A DNA stretch of 40,558 bases from JACVRX01 sp046726315 (GTDB lineage: Bacteria; Actinomycetota; Actinomycetes; Jiangellales; Jiangellaceae), in contig JBKPAG010000003.1 in NCBI GenBank assembly GCA_046726315.1, positions 1 to 40,558 of the forward strand, written 5' to 3'. The notes beneath the pieces are model-generated. The model made no database searches. It was not told the origin of the DNA and was given only the letters and a program-made list of their open reading frames with translations. Positions 6,995-14,769 of the stretch are shown one piece after another. Numbering within the stretch: position 1 is the stretch's first letter; every line of letters begins with the position of its first letter. A program made the translations under genes and the position numbers.

Positions 6995-7672
6995 CCCAGA
7001 GACTGCTGCCGTGACAGGGACAGCGACAGGCGGCGCCAGCAGACCCGGCAGGTGGCGGAGAACGATCGGCATGGTCTCCTCCACCGTCACCCTCCGGCCG
7101 AGCTCCGCCGACAGCGACGTGACACCGGCGTCGGCGATGCCGCACGGCACGATCCGCGAGAACCAGGCCAGATCGCAGTCGCAGTTGAGCGCGAACCCGT
7201 GCATGCTCACACCCTGCGCGACGCGTAAGCCGACGGCGGCCACCTTCCGGTCCGGTCCACGTCCGTCGGCAGCGACCCAAACCCCACTTCGGCCAGGCAC
7301 GTCGATTCGGCCGGCGCGCACTCCGAGGTCGGTGCAGACGTCGATCAGCACCTGTTCGACTCGGCGGACGAAGGCGACGACATCGACCGGGTCGGGAAGG
7401 CGCACGATCGGATAGCCGACGATCTGGCCGGGACCGTGCCAGGTGATCTTGCCTCCGCGGTCGACGTCGACCACGGGGGCACCGGCGTCGGCCTGTGGGC
7501 GTTCGTCCGACGCCGTTCGCTTGCCCGCCGTATACACCGGCTCGTGCTCGAGCAGCATGACGGTGTCGTCGATCTCGCCCGCGACCCGGGCCGCGTGCAG
7601 CCGCCGTTGCTCAGCCCACGCCGCCACATACGGCTGCAGACCGTCATATCGGATCACCTGCGGAGGGCTCAC
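6992..7672 (-). CDS. lipB: Lipoyl(octanoyl) transferase
   Basis: A 226-residue enzyme that moves octanoate from acyl carrier protein to lipoyl domains, the step before LipA. Visible motifs are RGGKITWHGPGQIVGYPI (about residues 72-89), the catalytic Lys143 in KVAAVGLRV, GVSMHGFALNC, and the catalytic Cys177 in IVPCGI. The length is normal for the family. The GTG at 7672 has TAAGGT 6 nt upstream and no SD. It is separated from lipA by 9 bp and is divergent from the pseudokinase gene. Confidence 0.95.
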   Translation of the reverse strand: MSPPQVIRYDGLQPYVAAWAEQRRLHAARVAGEIDDTVMLLEHEPVYTAGKRTASDERPQADAGAPVVDVDRGGKITWHGPGQIVGYPIVRLPDPVDVVAFVRRVEQVLIDVCTDLGVRAGRIDVPGRSGVWVAADGRGPDRKVAAVGLRVAQGVSMHGFALNCDCDLAWFSRIVPCGIADAGVTSLSAELGRRVTVEETMPIVLRHLPGLLAPPVAVPVTAAVSG

Positions 7673-7678
7673 TCGTTC

Positions 7679-7684
7679 ACCTTA
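7679..7684 (-). promoter_or_regulatory. TANNNT -10 element for lipB (leaderless layout)
   Basis: TAAGGT on the minus strand, then 6 nt, then the GTG at 7672. No SD is present. It lies in the 79-bp region shared with the divergent pseudokinase gene, whose own start has GACGAT 6 nt upstream. Confidence 0.5.
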
Positions 7685-7751
7685 CGCGCCAGCTGTGGAC
7701 AGCCGGTTGGCCATTGTCATCGACCGGAATGGCATTTGCGACGATAGCTGC

Positions 7752-9311
7752 ATGGACTTCCCCCCATACGTGCCTGGCTATGCCGTGGACGGACCCCTGG
7801 GGGCCAACGGCACCGTCTGGGCGGGGCGGGAGGAAGTCACCGGTACTCCAGTCGCATTGCGCCTCCTGCCGCTCGAGGATCCCGCAGCCCGGGAGCGGGC
7901 TCGCCGCGAGGTTGCGCTGTTGACGGCCGTCGACCATCCGCATGTGCTGCCGCTGCTTGGCATGGTCGACGTTCCTGGAGCGCTCGTACTGGTGCTCGAG
8001 CTCGCCGAAGGTGGCAGCCTCGACGATCTGCTCGCGGCGCGCGGAACGCTCAGCCCAGGCGAGGTTGTCACCGCGTGCGCACCGATCGGGCAAGCGTTGG
8101 CCGTGCTGCATTCACACGGCATCGTGCACGGTCAGATAGCAGCGGACAGCGTGCTGTTTTCCGCCGACGGGCGGCCCATGCTCGCCAGCCTCGGCACCGC
8201 GGTGCGCGACCAGAAGGCTGGGCCGTTCCGCATCGCGCCGCCGGAGCTGCAGGCCGGTTTACCCGCACAGCCCGGCTCGGATGTTTACTCGCTGGCTGCA
8301 GTCGCCGTGCGCGCGTTGACGGGATACGTCCCCAACCAGGCGCTGATTCTGCCCGGTGTTCCACCGGCCACCCAAGGCGCCCTCGCTCAGGCGATGCATC
8401 CCGATCCGAACCGGCGTCCCGCCGCGTCCTCCCTCGCGAACGCCCTGTTTGTGCTCGCCGATCCTGAACCGGTCGTCTTCACGCCGAGGCCCTCCGGCTC
8501 GGTGCCGGTCCCAGCCGACGTGTCAGCCGGGAAGGGGGCCGCAGGCGTGGTGGCAGTGGAGCCTGCTCCCGGCCCGCGGTCCAGGCGGGCCGCGCGCCGC
8601 GCTCAAGCGGTCGAATCTGCCCGGCCGACGACATTGGCAGCCGACCCAGCGCCGGCTTCTGCGGTCGATGCACCGCCGGTTCGGCCGGAGGTCGAGCCCG
8701 AACCGCGGCGGCGTCGCCGACGTCGCCTGCGTCGGGGCGATCTCGGTCGGATCGCGATGGTTGTGGCGATTCCGGTCATCCTCGCCGGTGCTGTCTTCGC
8801 CGCGGTGCAGTTGTGGGGGGGCAACGACGACCCGCAGACCCTTCCCGGCGCCGATCGATTCACGTCACCCGGTGTGGCCGAGGTTCCCGTCGACCTGTGC
8901 GGCGGCCCGCAGCCGGCACCGTCGGAGCAACCTCCACAGGTCAGCGACTGGACCCAGGTCGTGCAGAGCCTCTACCTCATGCGGGCACAGGCATTCAACG
9001 ATGTCGACGCCGAGGCGTTGTGCGCGGTGTACGCCCCGACCAGCCAGGTGCTCGCCGACGACGCTGAGCTGCTGCAGCTCTATGCCGACGCGGGCGTCCA
9101 CACCCAGGGGCTGGCATTCGAGGTCGTCACCGCCGAACTGGTCTCCCAGGAAGGCGGGCGGGTCGTGCTGGAGATCACCGATCGACTGCCGCCGTACGAG
9201 CTCGTCGACTCCGGAGGGACGGCAAAGGCCGAAAAGGAGGGATTGCCCGAAGCGACCTGGCAGGCCGTGCTGGTGCCGGCGCCGGACGCCTCGGGGTGGC
9301 GTTTCGGCTGA
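7752..9311 (+). CDS. Transmembrane serine/threonine pseudokinase
   Basis: The 519-residue protein has a kinase-like fold at residues 1-240, a Pro/Ala/Arg-rich linker, a polybasic RRRRRRRLRRGDLGR, one membrane helix (IAMVVAIPVILAGAVFAAV, about 334-354) and about 165 outside residues. The kinase core keeps the lobe order, APPEL (APE) and DVYSL, but lacks the catalytic set: the VAIK Lys is Arg (VALRLL), HRD is HGQ, the Lys/Asn of the catalytic loop are lost (IAADSV), and DFG is replaced by SLG. It is therefore predicted inactive as a kinase, like other actinobacterial pseudokinases that recruit partners. The outside region contains a domain of the SnoaL/NTF2-like size with VVQSLYLMRAQAFNDVDAEAL. 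It sits between lipB and the epimerase. Its ligand and partner are unknown. Confidence 0.85.
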   Translation: MDFPPYVPGYAVDGPLGANGTVWAGREEVTGTPVALRLLPLEDPAARERARREVALLTAVDHPHVLPLLGMVDVPGALVLVLELAEGGSLDDLLAARGTLSPGEVVTACAPIGQALAVLHSHGIVHGQIAADSVLFSADGRPMLASLGTAVRDQKAGPFRIAPPELQAGLPAQPGSDVYSLAAVAVRALTGYVPNQALILPGVPPATQGALAQAMHPDPNRRPAASSLANALFVLADPEPVVFTPRPSGSVPVPADVSAGKGAAGVVAVEPAPGPRSRRAARRAQAVESARPTTLAADPAPASAVDAPPVRPEVEPEPRRRRRRRLRRGDLGRIAMVVAIPVILAGAVFAAVQLWGGNDDPQTLPGADRFTSPGVAEVPVDLCGGPQPAPSEQPPQVSDWTQVVQSLYLMRAQAFNDVDAEALCAVYAPTSQVLADDAELLQLYADAGVHTQGLAFEVVTAELVSQEGGRVVLEITDRLPPYELVDSGGTAKAEKEGLPEATWQAVLVPAPDASGWRFG

Positions 9312-9328
9312 GTCGATCTGTGCCGCCG

Positions 9329-10225
9329 TCAGTGCAAGGCGGCTGCGACGACCGACGGTGCGTCCGGGTGCCGATGCTCGAAGCCTGCCTCGATCAGCCG
9401 CGCAGGGACGACCCGTAGGCTGTTCACGGCCCGATCGGCGGACTCACCGAGCCCGATTCGGAGGGCGAACTCCGGCACTGGAAGGATCGCGGGCCGACCG
9501 AGCGCCTTCCCGAGGACTCGAGTGAACTCGGCGTTGGTGACCGGTTCCGGCGCGGTGACGTTATATGGCCCGGAGCAGCCGTGGGTCTCCAGCAGAAACC
9601 GCAGAGCCCCGACGGCGTCGGGAAGCGAGATCTGGCTCCAATACTGTTGGCCGCCGGCAAGCGGCCCGCCGAGACCCCGCCGGAACAGCGGCAGCATCTC
9701 CGCCAGCGCGCCGCCCATGCGGGTCATCACGATTCCCATGCGACTATGGCAAACCGCGATGTCAGCCGCTGCAGCAGGCGCCGCCGCGGCCTCCCAGTCC
9801 CCGGCCACGGTGGCCAGGAAGCTGCCCTCGCCCCGTGGCTCGTCCTCGTCGATGACGTCCGAGCCGTGGCCGACCCCGTACACATCGATCCCCGACTGAG
9901 AGACGAGCACCCTCGGTCGCTCGCGCAGTTGCACCAGCGCGCTGACCAGTGTGGTTGTCGCGCCAACGCGGCTGCTGCGGATCGTCTGCTTGTACGACCG
10001 GGTCCAGCGGTGGTCACCCGTCCCCGCGCCAGCGAGGTTGACGACCGCCTCGACCCCTTCCAACCGAGCAGGGTCGAGCCGACCGGCCGTCGGATCCCAC
10101 GGGATTTCGTCTGCTGTCTTCGCCGGCCGCCGCACCAGGCGGAGAACCTCGTGGCCGTCAGCCGAGAGGGAAGCGCGCAACGCCGTCCCGATGAGACCGC
10201 TGGAGCCGGTGATGGCGACCCTCAT
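9329..10225 (-). CDS. TIGR01777/DUF1731-type NAD(P)-dependent epimerase
   Basis: A 298-residue short-chain-dehydrogenase-like protein. The N-terminus MRVAITGSSGLIGTALRASL is the Rossmann dinucleotide-binding motif. WTRSYKQTIRSSRV and SQSGIDVYG are typical of the TIGR01777 SulA/YfcH-like family. The C-terminal DUF1731 part includes PVPEFALRIGLGESAD. ATG at 10225 is chosen because the glycine motif must start near the N-terminus. The homologous gene (Rv2216) holds the same place between dlaT and lipB in M. tuberculosis. The physiological substrate is unknown for the family. It converges on the pseudokinase gene with a 17-bp gap. Confidence 0.88.
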   Translation of the reverse strand: MRVAITGSSGLIGTALRASLSADGHEVLRLVRRPAKTADEIPWDPTAGRLDPARLEGVEAVVNLAGAGTGDHRWTRSYKQTIRSSRVGATTTLVSALVQLRERPRVLVSQSGIDVYGVGHGSDVIDEDEPRGEGSFLATVAGDWEAAAAPAAAADIAVCHSRMGIVMTRMGGALAEMLPLFRRGLGGPLAGGQQYWSQISLPDAVGALRFLLETHGCSGPYNVTAPEPVTNAEFTRVLGKALGRPAILPVPEFALRIGLGESADRAVNSLRVVPARLIEAGFEHRHPDAPSVVAAALH

Positions 10226-10253
10226 GCCGCACTCATCCCACTCCGGCGTCGGT

Positions 10254-12050
10254 TTAGACGCCGAGATCACCCTCGAACTGGCCGCCCTCCAGCCGCTGCT
10301 TCACGGTCATGAGGTAGCGGGCGGCGTCGGCGCCGTCGACCAGCCGGTGGTCGTAGGTGAGTGCGAAGTAGGCCATCGACCGGATCGAGATGTTGTCGGT
10401 CCCCGTGTCGTCGGTCACGACCATCGGTCGCTTGACGCCTGCTCCGGTGCCGAGGATAGCCACCTGCGGCTGGTTGATGATCGGGGTGTCGAACAGCGCC
10501 CCCCGGCTGCCGGTATTCGTCAGGGTGAACGTCCCTCCCGACAGGTCGTCCGGCGTGATCTTGTTGGCCCGGGTTCGCTCGGCGAGGTCGGCGATCTTAC
10601 GGGCCAGGCCCGCGATGTTGAGGTCGCCGGCGTTGTGGATGACGGGCACCAACAGGCCGCGGTCGGTGTCCACTGCGACTCCCAGGTGCTCGGCGTCGAA
10701 GTAGGTGACCTCGCCCTTTTCGGTGTCGATCGTGGCGTTGAGCTTCGGGTGCGCCTTGAGCGCCTCGACGGCCGCCTTGGCGAAGAACGGCAGGAACGAC
10801 AGCTTCGCTCCCTCGCGGGCCTCGAATGCAGCCTTCGCCCGCTGCCGCAGCCGTGCGATCGCCGAGATGTCGACCTCGACGACGGTGGTGAGCTGCGCCG
10901 ACACTTGCAGCGACTCGACCATCCGCCTGGCGATCACCCCGCGCAGTCGCGACATCTTCTCCGTTGTGCCGCGCAGCGGCGACACTGCCGGAGCGGAAGG
11001 TGCAGCCGGAGCGGCTTTCGCCGCGGCCGGGGCGGCAGCGGGCGCCTCGGCCGCCTTGCGCGCCTGCTCGGCTGCGGCCAGGACGTCCTGCTTGCGGATC
11101 CGCCCGCCCACACCGGTGCCGGACAGGGTCGCGAGGTCGACGCTGTGCTCGGCGGCCAGCTTGCGAACGAGTGGAGTGACGTACGGCGAGCCGTCGCCCC
11201 GAGACTCCGCAGCAGCGTGTTCCGCCCGGACGGCCGCGGGTTCAGCTGCCGGCGCCGGGCTGGGAGCCGCCGGCGTCGATGGCTGCTGGACAGCCGGTGC
11301 CGGCTCTTGGGCCGCTTCCTGAGCTGGTGCCTTCTCCTCCGCCTTTTCCTCCGCCTTCTCCGCCGGCTGCGCAGCGACGGCCGCTTCGGCTGACCCGATG
11401 ACGGCGAGCTCGGTGCCCACCTCGACGGTTTCGTCCTCGGAAACCTTGATCTCGAGCAGCGTCCCGGAAGCGGGGGAAGGGATCTCGGTGTCGACCTTGT
11501 CGGTGGAGATCTCCAGCAGCGGCTCGTCGGTTTGGACCTGGTCACCGACCTGCTTGAGCCACCGGGTCACCGTGCCTTCGGTGACGCTCTCGCCGAGTGC
11601 CGGCAGGGTCACCGAGGTGGCGTCGACGCCTCCGCTGGTCGCGGGTGGGGCGGCGGACGCCGCCTGGGCGACCGCGGGCGCTGCCGCCGGGGGTGGCTCG
11701 GCAGCCTCCGGTTGTTCGGGCTCAGGCTGGACCGGCTGCCTTGCTTCCTCAGCCGCTGGTGCCGCAGCGGCCGCGGCGTCCTGCTGGGGCGGTGCTCCGC
11801 CGTCACCCTCGCTCGGCTCGCCGATGAGCGCGAGCTCGGTGCCCACCTCGACGGTTTCGTCCTCGGCGACTTTGATCTCGAGCAGCGTCCCGGAGGCCGG
11901 CGCCGGGATCTCGGTGTCCACCTTGTCGGTGGACACCTCGAGCAGTGGCTCGTCTGCCTGCACCTGTTCGCCAGGTTGCTTGAGCCAGCGGGTCACGGTG
12001 CCCTCGGTGACGCTCTCGCCGAGCGCGGGCAATGTGACAGAGGTCGCCAT
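10254..12050 (-). CDS. sucB: 2-oxoacid dehydrogenase E2 (dihydrolipoyl acyltransferase), two lipoyl domains
   Basis: A 598-residue actinobacterial SucB/DlaT-type E2. Two lipoyl domains lie at about residues 1-77 and 143-219, with lipoyl-Lys43 in EVSTDKVDTEIP and Lys185 in EISTDKVDTEIP. They are joined by Ala/Pro/Glu-rich flexible linkers. A peripheral subunit-binding domain (about 290-327, YVTPLVRKLAAEHSVDL) binds E1/E3. The catalytic domain ends with DHRLVDG, catalytic His568 and Asp572. In actinobacteria this E2 can serve both pyruvate and 2-oxoglutarate complexes, so the sucB and dlaT names are both in use. The two lipoyl-domain coding stretches are nearly identical at DNA level. ATG at 12050 has AGGACAGGA upstream. 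It is downstream of lpdA on the same strand (49-bp gap) and probably cotranscribed. Confidence 0.94.
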   Translation of the reverse strand: MATSVTLPALGESVTEGTVTRWLKQPGEQVQADEPLLEVSTDKVDTEIPAPASGTLLEIKVAEDETVEVGTELALIGEPSEGDGGAPPQQDAAAAAAPAAEEARQPVQPEPEQPEAAEPPPAAAPAVAQAASAAPPATSGGVDATSVTLPALGESVTEGTVTRWLKQVGDQVQTDEPLLEISTDKVDTEIPSPASGTLLEIKVSEDETVEVGTELAVIGSAEAAVAAQPAEKAEEKAEEKAPAQEAAQEPAPAVQQPSTPAAPSPAPAAEPAAVRAEHAAAESRGDGSPYVTPLVRKLAAEHSVDLATLSGTGVGGRIRKQDVLAAAEQARKAAEAPAAAPAAAKAAPAAPSAPAVSPLRGTTEKMSRLRGVIARRMVESLQVSAQLTTVVEVDISAIARLRQRAKAAFEAREGAKLSFLPFFAKAAVEALKAHPKLNATIDTEKGEVTYFDAEHLGVAVDTDRGLLVPVIHNAGDLNIAGLARKIADLAERTRANKITPDDLSGGTFTLTNTGSRGALFDTPIINQPQVAILGTGAGVKRPMVVTDDTGTDNISIRSMAYFALTYDHRLVDGADAARYLMTVKQRLEGGQFEGDLGV

Positions 12051-12099
12051 TGGTCCTGTCCTCTCCGAGTTCTCGACGCCGAGAGTAGACGGTGATCGA

Positions 12100-13476
12100 T
12101 CAGCCGTGGACGTGTAACGGTTTGCCGGCGAGGGCGAGGTGGGCCTCGCCGATCGCCTCACCTTGGGTCGGGTGCGCGTGGATGAGCTGCGCAACCTCGG
12201 ACGGCAGCGCTTCCCAGTTGTAGATGAGCTGCGACTCGGCGATCAGCTCGCCGACCCTGCTGCCGACCATGTGCACGCCGAGAACGGGGCCGTCCTTCTC
12301 CCGGACCAGCTTGACGAATCCCTGGGTCTTGAGGATCTGGCTGCGGCCGTTGCCGCCCAGGTCGTACTGCAGGGATTCGACATTGTCGGCGCCGAGACGT
12401 TCCTGCGCCTGAACCTCGGTCAGACCCACCGATGCGACCTCGGGTTCGCAGTACGTGACCCGTGGGATCCCCTCGTCCTCGATCGGTACGGGATTCATAC
12501 CCGCGAACTCCTCGCCCAGGAAGATCCCATGCGCGAACCCACGGTGCGCGAGCTGTAGGCCGGGCACCAGGTCACCGATCGCGTAGACACCATCGATGTT
12601 GGTTCGCAGCCGCTGGTCGGTGGGCACGAATCCGCGGTCCAGTTTGACCCCTACGTCGTCGTACCCGAGCCCGTCAGTGACCGCGCCGCGGCCGACTGCC
12701 ACCAGTAGGAGGTCGGCCTCGATCGGGTCGCCGCTCTCCACCGTGACCCGCACGCCGCCGTCGGAGCGGTCGACCGACTTGAACGGGGTGTTGGTCCGGA
12801 ACGCGATGCCTCGTTTGCGGAAGGCGCGTTCCACCGCCTTGGAGCATGTCTCATCCTCGGTGGGTACCAGCCGGGGCAGCGCTTCGATGATCGTCACCTC
12901 GGCGCCGAACGAGCGCCAGACGCTGGCGAACTCGACCCCGATGACGCCGCCGCCGAGGACCACGACCGACGACGGGACCCGGTCCATCGTCAGGGCGTCA
13001 TAGCTGGTGATGACCCGCTGACCGTCGATCTCCAGGCCAGGCAGCGACTTGGCGTACGACCCGGTGGCCAGCACGATGCGCCGGCCCTCGTACTTGCTGC
13101 CGGCGACCTCGACGGTGGTGGGAGCGACCAGGCGTCCCTCACCCTCGATCAGCGTGACGCCGCGCGCCTTGACCAGGCCTTGCAGCCCCTTGTAGAGGCG
13201 GCCGACAACGCCGTCCTTGTACTTGTTGACGCCAGTCATGTCGATGCCGTCCAGTGACGCGGTGATGCCGAACTGGGAGCTCTCCCGGGCCGCGTCGGCG
13301 ATCTCCGCGGCGTGCAACAGCGCCTTGGTGGGAATGCACCCGTAGTGCAGGCAGGTCCCGCCCACCTTGTCCTTCTCGACGAGGGCGACGGACATGCCCA
13401 GCTCGGCGGCCCGGAAGGCACACGCGTAACCCCCGCTGCCTCCGCCGAGGATCACGACGTCGAAGTTGTTCGCCAC
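12100..13476 (-). CDS. lpdA: Dihydrolipoyl dehydrogenase (E3)
   Basis: A 458-residue FAD flavoenzyme that reoxidises dihydrolipoyl groups with NAD+. Visible are the FAD-binding VVILGGGSGGYACA, the redox disulfide Cys42-Cys47 in GGTCLHYGCIPTK, the NAD-binding VVVLGGGVIGVEFASVW, the second FAD motif GVYAIGDLVPG, and the C-terminal catalytic pair in HPTQGE (His435, Glu440). GTG at 13476 is selected because GAGGAG stands 6 nt upstream. The longer frame to 13965 is antisense to another gene. It is upstream of sucB and supplies E3 for 2-oxoacid dehydrogenases and the L-protein of glycine cleavage (GcvT is encoded nearby). Confidence 0.96.
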   Translation of the reverse strand: MANNFDVVILGGGSGGYACAFRAAELGMSVALVEKDKVGGTCLHYGCIPTKALLHAAEIADAARESSQFGITASLDGIDMTGVNKYKDGVVGRLYKGLQGLVKARGVTLIEGEGRLVAPTTVEVAGSKYEGRRIVLATGSYAKSLPGLEIDGQRVITSYDALTMDRVPSSVVVLGGGVIGVEFASVWRSFGAEVTIIEALPRLVPTEDETCSKAVERAFRKRGIAFRTNTPFKSVDRSDGGVRVTVESGDPIEADLLLVAVGRGAVTDGLGYDDVGVKLDRGFVPTDQRLRTNIDGVYAIGDLVPGLQLAHRGFAHGIFLGEEFAGMNPVPIEDEGIPRVTYCEPEVASVGLTEVQAQERLGADNVESLQYDLGGNGRSQILKTQGFVKLVREKDGPVLGVHMVGSRVGELIAESQLIYNWEALPSEVAQLIHAHPTQGEAIGEAHLALAGKPLHVHG

Positions 13477-13613
13477 GGTGCGCTCCTCGAGGGTCGTCTG
13501 GACGCTCACAGCATGGTCTCGGCAGCATCCTTCCACCCAGTGACCTGGGTAGGGGAACAGATCGGATGGCAGACTTCGCAGGATTGTCGGGTTCGAACTC
13601 GGATGGAGGACGC

Positions 13614-13931
13614 ATGCCGTGGTTCCGCCGGGGACGCAACAGCGCTGCTGGCAGCCTGGACCGGGCGGCCGACGGATCTGACACCGCGCACCTCGAGGAG
13701 TTCGCCCGTACCCGCCGCGGGGTTGAGGCCTTCGTGGAACCTCCGACCACGATGACGGCGACGACCGTGGTCTTCGTCGCCCACGACGGCGAGTGGACCC
13801 GCCGCCGGGTGAAGGACGCACAGGCCGCCCACGACCTGGCCCGCAAGCTCGCGATACCCGCGTACGACGCCCAGGTCGTCGGCTACCCGCAGCGGATGCG
13901 GGACTGGAACCGCCGCCACGACTCGGGCTAG
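13614..13931 (+). CDS. Conserved small hypothetical protein
   Basis: A 105-residue protein, MPWFRRGRNSAAGSLDR at the start, with FVEPPTTMTATTVVFVAHDG in the middle and a basic C-terminus KLAIPAYDAQVVGYPQRMRD. The central strand pair followed by a helix suggests a small alpha/beta fold. There are no catalytic motifs and no membrane segment. ATG at 13614 has GGAGGA just upstream, so the longer frame from 13566 is not used. It is divergent from lpdA with a 137-bp shared promoter region. The family is not identified. Confidence 0.7.
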   Translation: MPWFRRGRNSAAGSLDRAADGSDTAHLEEFARTRRGVEAFVEPPTTMTATTVVFVAHDGEWTRRRVKDAQAAHDLARKLAIPAYDAQVVGYPQRMRDWNRRHDSG

Positions 13932-13968
13932 ACAACCACCCAACCGGCGCCGGTGCGCCGCCCACTCC

Positions 13969-13984
13969 GCCTGAGATATCAGGC
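13969..13984. terminator. Small hairpin between convergent genes
   Basis: GCCTGA and TCAGGC form a 6-bp stem with a GATA loop, centred in the 61-bp gap between two convergent genes. It may stop transcription from either side. There is no T-tract, so confidence is low. Confidence 0.3.
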
Positions 13985-13992
13985 CTGACAAC

Positions 13993-14769
13993 TCAACCAG
14001 AGCCGCCGCGATCGGGAACGAGCACGCTGAGACAGGTGACGCAGCCCTCGAGTTTCTCGAACTCGCTGATGTCGACGACGACTGGCGACCAACCGAGGTC
14101 ACGCAGCCACAGCGCCGTCGCCGGCGCCGACGCGGCGACGAGTACTTGATCGCCGCCGAGCGGCACCACGTGGCAGCCTGCCTCCTCCTCGACCGCGCGC
14201 AACCCGGGGAGAGCCGCGACGTCGATCCGGTCGGGCAAAGCGAGAAGCGTCCCGTCCGGCAACGCTGTGACGGCAGATTTGAGGTGGAGCACACCGCTGA
14301 GCCGGACACTGACGACACTGCGGCGGCGGCTACCGACGAGGCGGCGAAGCTGATCGATCCCGTCGGCGTTGGTCCGGCCTCCGGCTCCGACGTAGACGGC
14401 GGAGCCGACCTGCAGAACGTCACCACCGTCCAGAGTGCCGGGTGCAGTGACACGGGCGATCTGCAGTCCGAGCTCGCGAACCGCGGCCTCGGTACCGTGG
14501 ACCTCGGCCCGCCGTTCGGGCGGTCCAGGCCGAGTGATGACGGCCAGGTGATCGACCACTACGACGGTGTCCTCGACGAACACCGAGTCGGGAAACGTGG
14601 GAGCGGGGTCGACCTCACGCACGGTCCAACCGGCGGTGGTCAGGGCCTCCCGGTATCCCTCGTGTTGCCGGCGTGCGAGCGCGAGGTCTATTGGTTGGCG
14701 CCGGATGTGCGTGACGATGCCGTCGGCGAGCTGATCGCTCGGCCGCCGGACCAGGGCGACTCCGTGCAT
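13993..14769 (-). CDS. Dimethylarginine dimethylaminohydrolase (DDAH) family
   Basis: A 258-residue amidinotransferase-fold hydrolase. Motifs in order are PTFPDSVFVEDTVVV (substrate-binding loop), TLDGGDVLQVG, VLHLKSAVT (catalytic His) and EGCVTCLSVLV near the C-terminus, where Cys246 aligns with the DDAH nucleophile (LTC-type motif). The expected reaction converts methylated arginine to citrulline and methylamines. A related arginine-deiminase-like substrate is not excluded. ATG at 14769 overlaps the pepA stop by one base (TGATG), so translation is coupled to the aminopeptidase. Together they fit salvage of arginine derivatives released from peptides, which is an inference. Confidence 0.82.
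   Translation of the reverse strand: MHGVALVRRPSDQLADGIVTHIRRQPIDLALARRQHEGYREALTTAGWTVREVDPAPTFPDSVFVEDTVVVVDHLAVITRPGPPERRAEVHGTEAAVRELGLQIARVTAPGTLDGGDVLQVGSAVYVGAGGRTNADGIDQLRRLVGSRRRSVVSVRLSGVLHLKSAVTALPDGTLLALPDRIDVAALPGLRAVEEEAGCHVVPLGGDQVLVAASAPATALWLRDLGWSPVVVDISEFEKLEGCVTCLSVLVPDRGGSG

Noticed and set aside
10254..12050. Long GC-rich open frames on the plus strand opposite sucB, including an Ala/Ser-rich one at 11398-12117
   Set aside because: They are antisense shadows of the E2 gene. Their composition follows the complement of lipoyl domains and linkers, and they have no SD or recognisable domain.
11395..12050. Near-identical long DNA repeats
   Set aside because: They are the two lipoyl-domain coding segments of one E2 gene, an ordinary internal duplication, not a mobile or regulatory repeat.
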